The translations under genes were made by a program, and so were the position numbers. A stretch of 64,000 bases of DNA from the NCBI GenBank assembly GCA_905182995.1, contig CAJJDP010000036.1, forward strand, positions 202,332 through 266,331, written 5' to 3'. Within the stretch, counting starts at the first letter, position 1. Each line of letters begins with the position of its first letter. The DNA is from Paramecium octaurelia. Lineage: Eukaryota > Ciliophora > Oligohymenophorea > Peniculida > Parameciidae. Below are positions 47,464 through 59,264 of this stretch, in pieces. Under the pieces are notes generated by a model. That model was not told the DNA's origin. It did no database searches and saw only the letters and a program-made list of their open reading frames with translations.

Positions 47464-48795
47464 CTTAAGCAGCAGGTTGTCGAAGTAAATTTTGTCTATA
47501 AAATTAGAATCTAAATACAATCCTTATTGCATTCATAAATATTAAACAAAATCTTATCTATCTACTCTAACTATATAAATCCAACTTATTATTCATCCTA
47601 TTGATTGAAAAGCCTCATAAGAGTTCCTAGTTTCACAGTATTAATCATTTATTAATAAAAACAAAAATTAATATTTTCATAGGTTATGATAATAGAATAA
47701 TTGATTTCAAAAAATCATTAGAAGACAATCAAAATAGTTATGCAAAATTGATAATGGAATAATATTCAAATAAAAGATCTAAATTCTACAGTTATTATTT
47801 TCAATATATTTAAATGAACATTAATCCTACTCATATATAGTATCATATTAGATATCGACTCTTTATTAGGATAAATAAGGTAATATTTATTATTGTAAGT
47901 TCCTTCTTTTTTGAAAATATTTGTTTTATTTTTCTTCTTTTTATTGTTATTATTAAAACTGAAATTAATGAAATTTCTAAAGTATTATTGAATATCACTT
48001 ATATTTTAGTAAAAATTATACTATGAGACGTTTAATATTAACAACCTTTAAGAATTATTTAATAATATCTATTCAAACATCAAAACTATATTATATTTGA
48101 ACAATGATTACTTTGTATTTACTATAAATTGACTCAAATAAAAATACTCTATATTACTGTGTTTTTTTGAAAAAATATTGGATCTTATTAATATTATTAA
48201 TATTCTCCATATTTTTTTCATTTGGTTGAACTGTATTAGAATTCAATCTGATTTAATGTACTAATAAATTGATATTATAATATGATTATAATAATCAAGT
48301 ATTGATTTTTTAGGATGACTAATTTGAGATCTATTGTCTTGTATATATTATATTTAAAAACAAGCAGATGTAATGGTTAGGCAAATTAAAATGGATTCTA
48401 TGCAAATATATCATATGTATAGAAATAAACAGTTTATAAATAAAATAATAGATCCGTTAAACTTTTGGATGTGTTTTTGATGCATCTATAAGTGGAAACA
48501 ATAAATATACTAATTGCTAATGATCATATATTATTTTGTTTTCATTTTTGTACTTTAGAAGTGATTTGTAATAAGTTCTTTGGTGTCTAAGATAACAAAT
48601 TAAATAATAAAAATGAAAGCTAAAGCAATAATTGAATTTGTCGTTTTTTTGGATTCTCTTAAAACTATTGGGATCTTTTTATTGGATGAGGGAATGTATC
48701 AAATAAGGATTAACTTATATATATAGAGTGTAAGTGATTTTGAGTATTGCAGTCCCAAAATTTGAAGATTCCTCTCACTCCGAAAGAAACTTTGT
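47464..48795. repeat. Exact 1,332-bp direct repeat, copy 2
   Basis: Identical to 46131-47462; unique sequence resumes at 48796 inside the FAM135-like gene. Confidence 0.9.
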
Positions 48796-50646
48796 TATTC
48801 AAGAGAAATGAATAACAATACTTGCCACAACACACGATAGATAATTTCTACATGAGTGATGCTTTCTTATTGAGATAATGGACAGAGGAGGTACTAAATA
48901 ATTTAAATCGGAAAGGAAAGATTTGAGATAAAGAACGGGTGCAGGTTCAGTGGTGCAATTCCACATAATTTGAAAGAGCAACCATGTTTTATGGAGATCG
49001 AATTAATGTATTATGATTTAGCTTAGAAAATTATTTCGTTTTAAAGCATATCCATAGCAAAGTTTAAAATCGAAAACCTATCCAATGGGATCTATGAATA
49101 TGTTCCTGTGATACTCGGAGAAGATCACTTCAGTTTATTGAATATCATGGTATAAATGAATAACTAAGAGATTAGGTCCTTTGTTCCTTGACTAGTTTTG
49201 ATATATAACTATAGTAAGTGTAAAATGAGGATAAAAAGGCAGCAGATCAACATTTACATATAAATATGAGACAATTGTACAATAAGGTGCTGGAACCTCT
49301 GAAAACATCATATCGAAACATGCAGACATTCTATTATAATATGGAGTTGGAGATGGAGAGACCAAGCAGTAGTGGTGGGATGCAATACCATCTCAGATAA
49401 ACTAAGAATTTTTAGATAATGCCATTATCGAGTGCAGATTCATTATTAAAAAATGAATAAAATACTTAATTAATAAGCAAAGTAATGGCTAACGAGTTTA
49501 AAGTGTTATAAAGTACAATAAATCAATTGTGGCATAAAATAATTACTGGATTGAAGCTTGGACATCAAAGGATATTAAGATAATTGAAAAAAGAGTCATT
49601 AACCAATTTTTAAAGTCGATACTCCGCATTTACTCAAAAAGAAGTCATCCCTGTAGTAGATCATCAATATACTATGATTCCTTAATAGCAGAAATAAAGT
49701 CAAGAATAGGCAGATTTACAAAGTAAAAGATTGGAGTATTAGAAATTGTTACTCTAAGGCCAATCTAAAATAGTTGATTTAAAAATAATAGATGAAATCA
49801 AAGATAAGTTAATGATTGTTGAAAAACATTATGTTACCAGATAAACCTTTTAGTTGTCTAGATCTAAGTTGCACCTCATTGTTTTGGTTCATGGTTATTA
49901 AGGACATTCTTATGATATGAGACTATTGGAGAATTATATGTGTTTGAGGTTTCCTTAACATATGCTATTGGTGTCATTATGTAATCAATAAAACACAGAA
50001 GGGGATATATTGCAAATGGGCAAATATCTTAGTGACGAAATTAAAAACTATATTGCTACATGGTCTTACACGGATAAACTAGTAATCTCTTTTATTGGGC
50101 ACTCATTAGGTGGTTTGATCATAAGAGCAGCATTGCCCTATTTAGATTTTGAATTTCATACTTTTCTAACTTTGGGAACTCCTCATTTGGGTAATGTTAC
50201 TAATCAAAGGCCATTAATTAAATTTGGAATGTGGTTTTTTTAAAAGCTAAAGAAATCACAAAGTTTGTCTCAATTAAATTGCTATGATGATACATTATTA
50301 AAGCTATCACAATTTCCTGGACTGAATAAATTTAAGCATATCATTTTGTTTGGGTCTTAACAGGATCATTATGTGAATAGTGAAAGTAGCTTGTTAATGA
50401 AAGTCTCAGGTATTGAAAATGAGTAACAACATAACGAAATGGCTACCAACATTTTAAGATAATTACATCAAAACGAAGTCTTAAGAATTAGTATAGATTA
50501 TAAGTTTTATGATGGGTATGTGTATAATCATTATTATTCTTAGAGATTTTGATACGTTTCTAGGAAGAAAAGCACATATTGCTATATTGGAATCACATTT
50601 TCTAAATTAATATATAATTTATAACTTGGGAGACTATTTTAAATGA
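48613..50646 (+). CDS. FAM135/DUF676-type lipase-like protein (647 aa)
   Basis: Four introns (48730-48752, 48856-48874, 49186-49205, 50516-50543; 19-28 nt) give exactly 648 codons. The N-terminal FAM135 region reads FLLDEGMYQIRINLYIQ; then a helical middle. The C-terminal DUF676 alpha/beta hydrolase has LIVLVHGYQGHSYDMRLLEN, the nucleophile elbow ISFIGHSLGGLIIR, LGTPHLG, the Asp in LFGSQQDHYV and the His in RKAHIAILES, so the Ser-Asp-His triad is present. FAM135 proteins are putative serine hydrolases, probably cytosolic and linked to lipid or membrane metabolism; substrate unknown. Its 5' exon lies inside the repeated contig overlap. Confidence 0.9.
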
Positions 50647-50821
50647 ATTGATACGATTGTATATTAATTCAAATTTATATTGTTTTGTTTATTATATCAG
50701 ATAAAAGTAATTAGATTTCCAGATCAATTAGTAATTTGAATTTATTTCTACGATAAAGTTTAATTAGTAGGAATGTTTACATATAAATCCTAATAGTGTA
50801 TTAAAATTCATAATTAAATTT

Positions 50822-52001
50822 ATGTTCACATAATTAAATAAGAAATTAACACTTTCATCTTCCTTCAAAACTGCTCCAAATATTGGACTTATCAAATACT
50901 GGGGAAAATGGAATGAAAGGGAAATCATCCCACTGAATACAAATATTGGTGTGACTTTAAACCCTAAGGATATATTCACAACAACAACCTTAACATTGAA
51001 TCCAGACACAGATAAGAATTAATTGCTTATCAATGGAAAAGACTTTCACATAAGTAGTAGAATTGAGAGACTCTTCGGTATATTCAGAGAATAAATACTT
51101 TAATCTAAATAATTTGCATCTAACAAATACAAAAATTCTCCCTCGGATAAACCATTGGGTTAGGTTATTCCTGATATAGAAAAGTATGGAATTAGAGTTG
51201 AATCAAATAATTCATTTCCAACTGGAAGTGGATTGGCATCATCATCATCAGGGTTATCTGCACTTGCATTGTGCTTATAGGATATTCTGAAGACTGATAT
51301 TGATGTTCGATATTTGAGTAGAATTGGATCAGGAAGTGCATGCAGATGTTTGTATGGAAATCTTGTATTGTTTCCAGGTGTCCAATTATAAAATTTAGAT
51401 AAATCAGATCCAGAAACTATAAGTTTGGAAAGCAAAAGATGTTTGCCATATGAAATTCAAAGTAGCAAATGGTTGAAGGATAAAGTTTCTATTGTCATAT
51501 TGACTGATACACATTAAGGATAAAAAGATGTGCTTTCGAAAGATGGAATGAAATTGACATGGGAAACTAGCAAGCTCATTTAGGGGAGAGTAAGATAATA
51601 CGTTGAATAACATATCAATGAATTGCAATTAGCCTTGGAAAAACAAGATTTTAACAAGGTTATGGAAATAATCATTAAAGATAGTAATCAATTTCATGCT
51701 ACTTGTATGGATACATACCCACCACTATTGTATTTGAATGATTTCTCCAGACAAGTTATCAAGATGGTTCATATTTTCAATAGAAATGCAAAACATATTG
51801 TTGGGTATACATTTGATGCAGGTGCTCATGCTGTGTTGTTGATTCATAATGATGAATTATAGTCCTTTAAGAAGTTCTTATCAGAAGCAGGTAAATTAAC
51901 ATATTAATACATTAGAAAACTTATTTACAAAGTCGAAGTACATCATTCCAAGTTAGCAATTTTGGACATCGATTGGAGAGGGTCCAATCAATTTGAATTG
52001 A
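50822..52001 (+). CDS. MVD: Diphosphomevalonate decarboxylase
   Basis: One 25-nt intron near 51891-51915 gives 384 aa. Family motifs: TAPNIGLIKYWGKWNERE at the start, the GHMP ATP-binding loop FPTGSGLASSSSGLSALA, SRIGSGSACRCLYG, and a C-terminus ending in IGEGPINLN as expected. The enzyme makes isopentenyl diphosphate from mevalonate diphosphate using ATP, so the organism keeps a mevalonate pathway. Without splicing, the frame would run on over the 3' end of the next gene; splicing restores a proper end about 110 bp before that gene's stop. Confidence 0.95.
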
Positions 52002-52110
52002 ATAATTTGATTGTGTATTTTATATTATTAATCATTATCTTAAAATACTTCTTTCACTAGTGCATAATAAATGATGCTATAAGAAATAACATGGAAACAC
52101 TATGTCACCA

Positions 52111-52985
52111 TCAAAGTACATTTAAGATAAGAAATATACGTTTCCATTCTTGGCCAAGTGTCTTCTGAATTCCACCAATTGCACATTCAACAATATGAAT
52201 GCATATAAAGCAAACAGTACTAAGATCCTTATATAAATGACATTTTATTATACCATATTATTGCTGTTGCTGCATCCTAGATATTCAGATATAACCCAAC
52301 AAATAGAATTTCAAACAGAAGTACAAATGATATTCTAGTTAATAATTTAATTACTAAGTAAGTACCTCCATGGCTGATCACAAACGATGAAACAGTTCTT
52401 AATACCTTCTGACTTATCCAAGTGGAAACAAAGTAAAATTACAAGTAAGTTGATTAAGAGTAAACCAATAACAACTTCCAGATGCAATTATGGGTATAAG
52501 ACTACTGCATATATAAACCAAAATAATCTCACTAAAGTATTAACTCCCTATTTTATAGTTATTTAATTTTACAAACAAAAATACGTTTTTAGGTTATTTT
52601 TGAGATGATGATTCACTAAATTATACTATTGCAATTGACAAGATGTAGAGCATCAAAAGCACAACCCAAATAATAAATGGTATTTGCTATATCTATTCAC
52701 TAAATTTGAAAAATGTTAATAATCCAATCATCAACAAAGCAACAGCAAAATGACTCAATAATACTAATAAATATTTGAATTGATTCTCCTAGATCTAAGC
52801 TTACTATTCCTCTATACTAGGTCCTCTATTGATTATTGGTTCTGTAATTGATATCACCTACTACATAGTATTCGTTATAGCTGATTTCCTAACAAACATG
52901 TCCAACAATCCATCCATTAAAGGCTTCTTGTCCTAATTTATTTGTTATTCTTTTGGCTTACTTCAACTTAATCTCGTTATTGCAT
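52111..52985 (-). CDS. Multi-pass membrane protein (255 aa)
   Basis: Four introns (29, 25, 31 and 22 nt) give 256 codons from ATG 52985 to TGA 52111-52113. After a polar N-terminus (MQQRDQVEDKKPLMDGLLDM) about five or six membrane helices follow, including LLVLLSHFAVALLMIGLL, FIIWVVLLMLYILSI and LLINLLVILLCF. No known transporter motif is visible. Possibly related to small ciliate RING-less or TM-only protein families; function unknown. Convergent with the decarboxylase. Confidence 0.75.
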
Positions 52986-53040
52986 TTCTCCAATTTAATA
53001 ACAATTAATAATTAAATACTAATAAATAATAAATTTTTAT

Positions 53041-53300
53041 TCATTAATCCTTTTCATCTTCTTCAAAGTGTTCCATTAAAAAGAGTTCTTATTCGTATGT
53101 GTTTTAGGGAATTGATAGAGTATTTTAACTAAAAAGTGGATTAATATTAATGTAATAATAATTAAATACTTCACAATTATTGCGTTTATAAGGATAATTA
53201 AGATAGTTCCTATTAAATTCTCATTTAAATAAGTTAAATTCATCTAAATTGAACCTTTGTACTCTATTCGTCCTTCTATCCTTAGTTGATTAATTCTATT
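53041..53300 (-). pseudogene. Short coding-like relic
   Basis: A minus-strand frame reads STKDRRTNRVQRFNLDEFNL, meets an in-frame TGA (53221-53223), then continues EFNRNYLNYPYKRNNCEVFN and ends TYEQELFLMEHFEEDEKDQ before TGA 53041-53043. Both halves look like real protein, but there is no ATG after the internal stop and no short intron removes it. Either a decayed gene or an exon of a model I could not resolve. Low confidence. Confidence 0.35.
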
Positions 53301-53496
53301 AGATGAATTTATAATATTTATATTAATTTAATCATTAACTAATGTAAATTACTGTTCATCTTTTTAAATATAGATTTTAACCCAGTTAATTTAGCTTTTC
53401 TAATAATGGGATTATTTTATTGATTTTATAAAATTTAATTAGATAAATGTTATTTATTGTATGGAAGTTGGATAATACTAAAAATTTTCTAAAAAA

Positions 53497-54505
53497 TCAA
53501 GTAAACTTGTATCCGATGTCTTCTATGATGCTAAATATTGATCCTTATAATGTATTCACTTATTTTTTAAATTCTATGTACTCAATGTAATTTGAAATAT
53601 AAAATGCTAATGCGATAGTGCCATTCAATTATTTAAGTGGTTGGCATTTGAGATTGCACTCCATTTCAATTTTATTGCTCTCCTATTTTTGATACAATAC
53701 AATTTTACCTATACATAATGAGGGTCCATAAAGATTGCATTGTTTTTTTGAAATCCTATGAGAAAGAAGGCTTTATTATTTTTGCCAATAATTGCTCCTG
53801 CAAATTGGGAGATTTGCATGTGTGATTACAAATTTTGAATTTCTAATTATCCTAATGATTTATCTCCAATAATAGCATGAACAATCAATAAATGAGGCTT
53901 TTTGAATGATAAATCGATCTGAGATTCCAAAACACATTATTCTAGAAAGTTAACTATATTTATTTGTTTAATATTCATGTTATTTTTGTTTAGGTCTTCA
54001 ATAACACTCATAATTTTAGGTCCTGTATACCAATCCCCAATTTTCATATTCAGATTGATGGATGCTCTTTTGATTATTTATTGAATAGAAAAGGGAGCTA
54101 TGGTAGAATATTCTTAATTATCATCGAATAAATGTATAATCATAGCTTTGGTTTTATTAATGGCCAGAATTTTGCATTCTCTCATTAGAGCGTTCTATTA
54201 GATTTCATAGAATAATACTGCTAACATCATCTGACCGACTCGCACTAAACATCCCCATCCTTAATCTGATATCGCCTTGCCCTCAAACTAAATATTCGCT
54301 CTATAACAGAACCAAATGAGAGTGTCCTTCTTCTAATTAAAAGCTTCGGCATTCTGTATTTCCTAACCAAATATATACATCAGTTCATCAATCTTGATTT
54401 CCTCACTCCACATTTTATCTAGTTGGAATGCTGTGTTGGTCCTAATTTATGATAAACTTACATCATTTGCATTAGGCTTTATCCGAATCCTTGCTTTTAT
54501 TTCAT
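53497..54505 (-). CDS. ATG4: ATG4 cysteine protease (autophagy)
   Basis: Two introns (20 and 26 nt) give 320 aa; the short first exon (MKQKQGFGQSLMQM) is joined by a 20-nt intron. ATG4 motifs: ISDQGWGCLVRVGQMMLA holds the catalytic Cys, and IFMDPHYVQ holds the Asp-His pair. The Gly-rich regulatory loop region and C-terminal KCQPLKQLNGTIALAFYI follow family order. ATG4 trims and delipidates ATG8, allowing its conjugation to and release from autophagosome membranes. All catalytic residues are intact. Confidence 0.93.
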
Positions 54506-54627
54506 TTGAATAATTTATATATATTAGTATACATAATATTGTTAATTAAAATTAAGTAGAATATAACCATTATTAAATCTAATGAGCAATTAAAATTATG
54601 TATATAGATGATATATATGGAATGGTT

Positions 54628-55848
54628 TCAATTTATTAAGCTGCTTTTTCCAAAAGAAGCTAATTTTGATTAACTCATCGACTGGGATTGTTGGAGATTA
54701 CCATTGTTGTGTTATATTTATCGAAGAATGTAAGGATTTTAAATTTGACTGGGATTAGGATTGGTTAATGGATTGTAGATATTCGACTATGAAACTTCAG
54801 TGTTTAAGTTTCCACTGCTTTGACTTTAGGATTGGCTCTAGAAATAATGATATTAATCGAGTACCAATGATGATAACTGTGTATGGTATTGCTATTGAAT
54901 TTCCCTCTTTCTTAATCGATCTAATCTTTATTATTCTTCAAATAATAGAGAAGCTTGCAATATTTCTTATTTTCTTTGTTCTTTTGCATTATCTTCGTGT
55001 TTCCTCTTTTCATTTTACTCTTATATCTGATTGGCCAATCCATTTTAATACATTTCTTTCTATTTTTGTTATAGTGATCTTCTAGTTAAGTATTCAGTCT
55101 CCTCTTTATCTTATCTTTCTTTCACTTGCTTATTGATCATCTAATCAAGGTACAACTTCGGATTATCAACCTTTTATCTATAGATATCTTATAAGGCATT
55201 TTATCTTTCTGACACTTTCTGATAATACTATTTATGTTAAGGAATTAAGTTACATTTCTATATGAATCTTCCTATTTTTAAATTCGTAGCGATTCATTTT
55301 AGGTTTGCTCCTTATAAATTAATTATTCGAATTCTTTGTCTTTCTTCTCTTTTTCTTTTCTTTATTGCAATTCTTTCATTTATTATTCAACAATTTATTT
55401 TTACATCTCTCTCTTCTATCTTCTCATTTGTTCTTCCAATGACAATCCATTTATTGCATTATTTATTATATCATTCTCTATTTTTAGTGTTTCTTGTTTC
55501 TAATAAAATACAATAATATTTTACCTTCTCATCGATTATTATTTTCTGATGATTCAAAATGAGATGGTTCTGTTACTGCAAATTTTATTTCATAGTTTCT
55601 CTATTCTATATTTATTAAAACTTTTCTTCTCCTTGCTTTTTAAGTATCAATTGAATTTATTCCTCATCTTCCCTTTATTTTTACAGCTGTAACTCCTTTT
55701 TTCTTTGTTCTTACAATTGTGTCTACTCAATCAGTTGCTATTTCATAATCTCCTATTTCATCAGTCTCACCTGCTTCTCCTCTTCTCTCAACTTTCTATT
55801 CATATCAAATTCCTTGTATCCATCATAATTGTTTTGTGATAAAATCAT
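54628..55848 (-). CDS. Trichohyalin-like Q/E/K/R-rich coiled-coil protein (380 aa)
   Basis: Three introns (25, 26 and 27 nt) give 381 codons. Nearly the whole protein is charged helix (NRKLREEEKQVRLMKQEIMK, RQDKEETEYLTRRSL, EEQQRLDRLRKREIQQQYHT), ending in a Ser/Gln/Asn-rich tail. The strong A bias of the coding strand leaves long hydrophobic frames open on the other strand; those are shadows. Such proteins are often ciliary or cortical in ciliates. The start may lie further upstream through a 34-nt intron (ATG near 55966). Confidence 0.7.
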
Positions 55849-56293
55849 ATATTAATAAATAATGTTCAAATTAATCGACTGAATACATATCAACTTTAAA
55901 TATCTTCCTTCCTTTTCAAGAAGATACCTCCCAATGAAATCTGAGTATGCAATTATCTATATTCAATTTACTATTCATTTATTTATAATCCCAAACTCTT
56001 GATTACAGTTTAATGTAAATAATAATAAAAACTACCTTTCTAATTAAATTATATTACTATTTTATCTAAATTTAGCGAGTTGAAATCAGAACTGGATGTC
56101 TTTCATGTTGGTTTTCTATTGATTTACTATATGATTGTCAACTTTTTTTTGAATTTTTTGATAAAATTAAGTAATATATAAATTAATTCAAATAAGTCAA
56201 GAAATTTGAATCATTTGAAAAACTTACCTTGTTTTTTTAATTTAAACTCAGTAATTACATTATTTTGGTATATTATCACTAATTTATATAAAA
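55849..56293. other. Intergenic, divergent promoters
   Basis: About 445 bp AT-rich. It may include a short upstream exon of the coiled-coil gene; otherwise nothing recognised. Confidence 0.45.
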
Positions 56294-57937
56294 ATGAATA
56301 AATATTAGCTTAGTTTCAAAGATAAAGAGATAGAGCAGATGTATTAGACTAAGTAGCATAATGAATTAAGAATATTAACTCTGAATATTATTTCAATAGG
56401 TCTCTTTGTTTATTATTTTGTCATCTCCTTGAATTCTGTGATAATGAACAGATTTGACTTTCTTTTTTGGAAATTGCTAATGATGGCTTACATGTTGGTT
56501 CAATACTACACCGTGAAAAAATATCCTCAACTTTTAAGATTGGCTTTTATTCTCACAAATCATCTGAATAGTATATTGTACATATTTGCATCGGACGATT
56601 AATACACCCACGAATTCGACATCATAAAGGGTGCCAATCAGATGGGAATGGAAATTATCATAGTATTGTCAGGTGAATTTTTAGACGCAGTTTTTTCAAT
56701 TCTAAGCCTGAATCTCATACGAGTCATCTATGGTATTATGCACAGCGACATCCAATTTTATGTACCCCATGTCACAACTGCAATACTCGTAATATACTTT
56801 GTATTCTTCTTCTACAAATTCCACTATGCAAGGAGATCCTAATTTTTATTAACTCTAATAGACTCATAATGGGATAATATTTTGTCTAACTTAATTCGGA
56901 AACAGTCTTATGTAATTTTTACATTTGAAGAAGAGTAACTGCACTACTCCATCAAATAAATTAATAATTGTGGACAATTCTTCTTTTAGAATCAAGACGT
57001 TTTTTCATTTTTAAGGGAATCCAATTACTAAGGAAAAACTGTAGAGTCAATTATCTTGTAGGATATCAAATTGTTTTAAATCAATCACCAAAAAAGAATG
57101 AACATTGATCTCATTTGCTAATTTCACAAAGAGATTTTCCATATCTAATATTCCATCTACTCAGGTTAGAATCCAACAATTTTGATCATTTTCAAAGAAC
57201 ACAGCATGAATAAAAGGAAGAACAAACTAATCAATTTCGATTAAACATACAACAATTTTGTTACTCTGTTTCTCAAGGTATTGAATAATATAACTCCAAC
57301 ATAACTAAAGTACTAGGAGTATATACAAATTAAAAGACAATTGTTTCTCTTTAAATTATTGAACTTTATTCAAGAACGTTAATTCAATTAAAAGATGGTC
57401 AACTTGAGTTAAAACTTGGCCAGCATGGCATCTTTATATCCAGAGAAGAAAATATTTTACGAAAATATTGATGGTTCCCATTAAATAAAAACGATATCAA
57501 ATATTTTATATTTTTTCTAAATGATTGTATTGGAGAATTCAATAGGCAGAGGAGTCAAAATCCAATATAAATCTTAGTAGTAAATATATACCCTCACTTT
57601 TTTTGGCAGTTTCAATTTTAATAAACTAAAATTTGTAGTCTCTAAATTATCCTACCCTCTAAAAATGATATTTTATAAAACCAATATTACAGCCCAAAGT
57701 AAGCATTATTAATTAATTTAGGAATTACTTGTGAGTTTCATTAAGAACCGTTAATCCCATTTACAAGATTGCATGCCAGTAAATATCATTGTAATTGAAA
57801 TGTACTTAAATTATATGTATTCAAATTCAATTAATATAAAGTTAAATTATAGTATTTTGAATAATCTAGATAATTTATGTATGTATATATATGTATATCA
57901 AAAAGAAAGAAATTATATATCTATTTTATAAGAATGA
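56294..57937 (+). CDS. Multi-pass membrane protein, paralog of 38430-40003 (about 547 aa)
   Basis: An intronless frame of 548 codons. It starts MNKYQLSFKDKEIEQMYQTK, then about six membrane helices (ILTLNIISIGLFVYYFVI, TTAILVIYFVFFFYKF), followed by a soluble region containing SNYQGKTVESIILQDI, matching YKLQGQTLESFIIDRM of the minus-strand gene near 39.2 kb. The last 60-100 codons become AT-rich and may not be translated as written (an intron or an earlier end is possible), so the 3' boundary is uncertain. No catalytic domain seen. Confidence 0.72.
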
Positions 57938-58324
57938 TTATTCTTATTATTCAAGAGTTATTTCATTATCATATAAGAAGGATGTGATATATTTACATGT
58001 TCAAAATTTTAAGATAATATTGTAAATAATATGAATATCATTTACTTAAGGTATTTTAATTTTCATTTTAATTTTGTATATCTAATTTACCAGGCTCAAC
58101 CCTTTTGATGTTTACATTTATAATTAATTCAAAGGGTTTTGAAAGTACATCAATTAGAGATATTGCCCTGAACAATATTGTTGAATTGGTTGATTTTCTT
58201 AGTCCATCAGGTGGAAGGAACGAGGAAAAGATGTAGAAGGGTGTGTTTGTAAGTAGAATTGGATGATATGGGCATATTGGATAATAATTTAAAAATAAAT
58301 TAAAGATTTTAATTATTATTTGAA
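57938..58324. other. Intergenic, nothing recognised
   Basis: AT-rich spacer between co-directional genes; no credible frame. Confidence 0.5.
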
Positions 58325-58779
58325 ATGACCAAAAAGACTAAGAAGGTTGGAATCACAGGAAAATATGGTACAAGATATGGTGCATCATTGAGAAAGATTA
58401 TTAAGAAGTTCGAAATTTCATAGCACTAAAGATATTTCAATACATTTACTGGAGCGGTAACAATTTGATTTAGCAATTTAGCATTCACTCAAGAGATAAG
58501 CTATTGGTATTTGGAGATGCACATAGACTGGTTTATAAATCGCTGGTGGTGCTTGGGAAGTCAAGTAATATTAATAACAATCGTAGTACTCCTGCTGGAT
58601 TATCTGCAAAATAAGGCATGTTGAGAATCAAGAAGTTGAAGGAGGATGCTGAAGTTGAAGTCAAGGATGAGAAGAAGGAATAAAAGAAATAATAGCCAAA
58701 GGAACAACAAAAGGAGCAACCAAAGGGGAAGGAGACTAAGACACCTAATCCCAAAAAATAATAAGCAAAGAAACAATGA
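58325..58779 (+). CDS. Ribosomal protein eL43 (RPL37A)-like, zinc ligands mostly lost
   Basis: Introns of 25 and 22 nt give 135 aa. The first 35 residues are typical eL43 ([20 protein letters not shown] then IKKFEISQH). Where the family has a Cys-x2-Cys ... Cys-x2-Cys zinc ribbon, this protein reads RYFNTFTGA and IWRCTQTG, keeping one Cys of four, although QAIGIW and IAGGAWEV around it are conserved. A C-terminal extension of about 50 residues is rich in Lys and Gln (KKEQKKQQPKEQQ). eL43 normally sits in the 60S subunit. This may be a divergent or specialised paralog. Confidence 0.85.
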
Positions 58780-58814
58780 GTATATTAATACAATAAATAA
58801 TAATTTAAAATAAT

Positions 58815-59223
58815 ATGAATAAATTAGTATCTGCATTTGTTAGGAGTATGCAAACTCAGGTGCCTCTTTACACTTATCATTTCCCCAATGGATCAGTCTA
58901 CAATAATGTATTCTATTGACATTAAATTTAGCCAGCTGTGACAGCCAAGAGAATAATCAAGGTTGTCGGAGAAAGATTAAGAAAAATAGATCCTGAAAGA
59001 GTATTTATTGAAATCATTAATTCTTTTTTAGTGGGAATCGACTCCAATCACATTCAATACCAATTGGAATGATGCTGCAGGATATGTCGATGTGGCTACA
59101 TGCATTCACATTCACGATGCCCTTGAAAAAGAATTCGGAATTGAAATCAAAGACAGAGCCTTCTTGGTTTCGAGCATTGAAACGGCATTCTATATCGTAA
59201 ACATTCATCACGATAGTCATTGA
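58815..59223 (+). CDS. Acyl carrier protein-like, phosphopantetheine Ser missing
   Basis: Two introns (24 and 31 nt) give 117 aa. After a possible mitochondrial presequence (MNKLVSAFVRSMQT) the middle has TAKRIIKVVGERLRKIDPER, and the end carries the ACP helix II/III pattern DALEKEFGIEIKDRAFLVSS. At the place of the DSL motif, which attaches 4'-phosphopantetheine, the sequence reads AGYVDVAT, so no Ser is available. A structural ACP-like subunit of mitochondrial respiratory complex I, ribosome or Fe-S machinery would explain this. The fold assignment is by motif and not certain. Confidence 0.62.
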
Positions 59224-59264
59224 CACAATATCAAATAAAATAAATTAAAAACATAATTATATTT

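Noticed and set aside
52001-52160. Long C-terminal extension of the mevalonate decarboxylase over the next gene
   Set aside because: It only appears if a 25-nt intron near 51.9 kb is left in; splicing gives the normal family C-terminus IGEGPINLN.
54768-55516. Two plus-strand hydrophobic ORFs that look like membrane proteins
   Set aside because: They are the complement of an A-rich, Lys/Glu/Gln-rich coiled-coil gene on the minus strand; T-rich complement always reads Phe/Leu/Ile.
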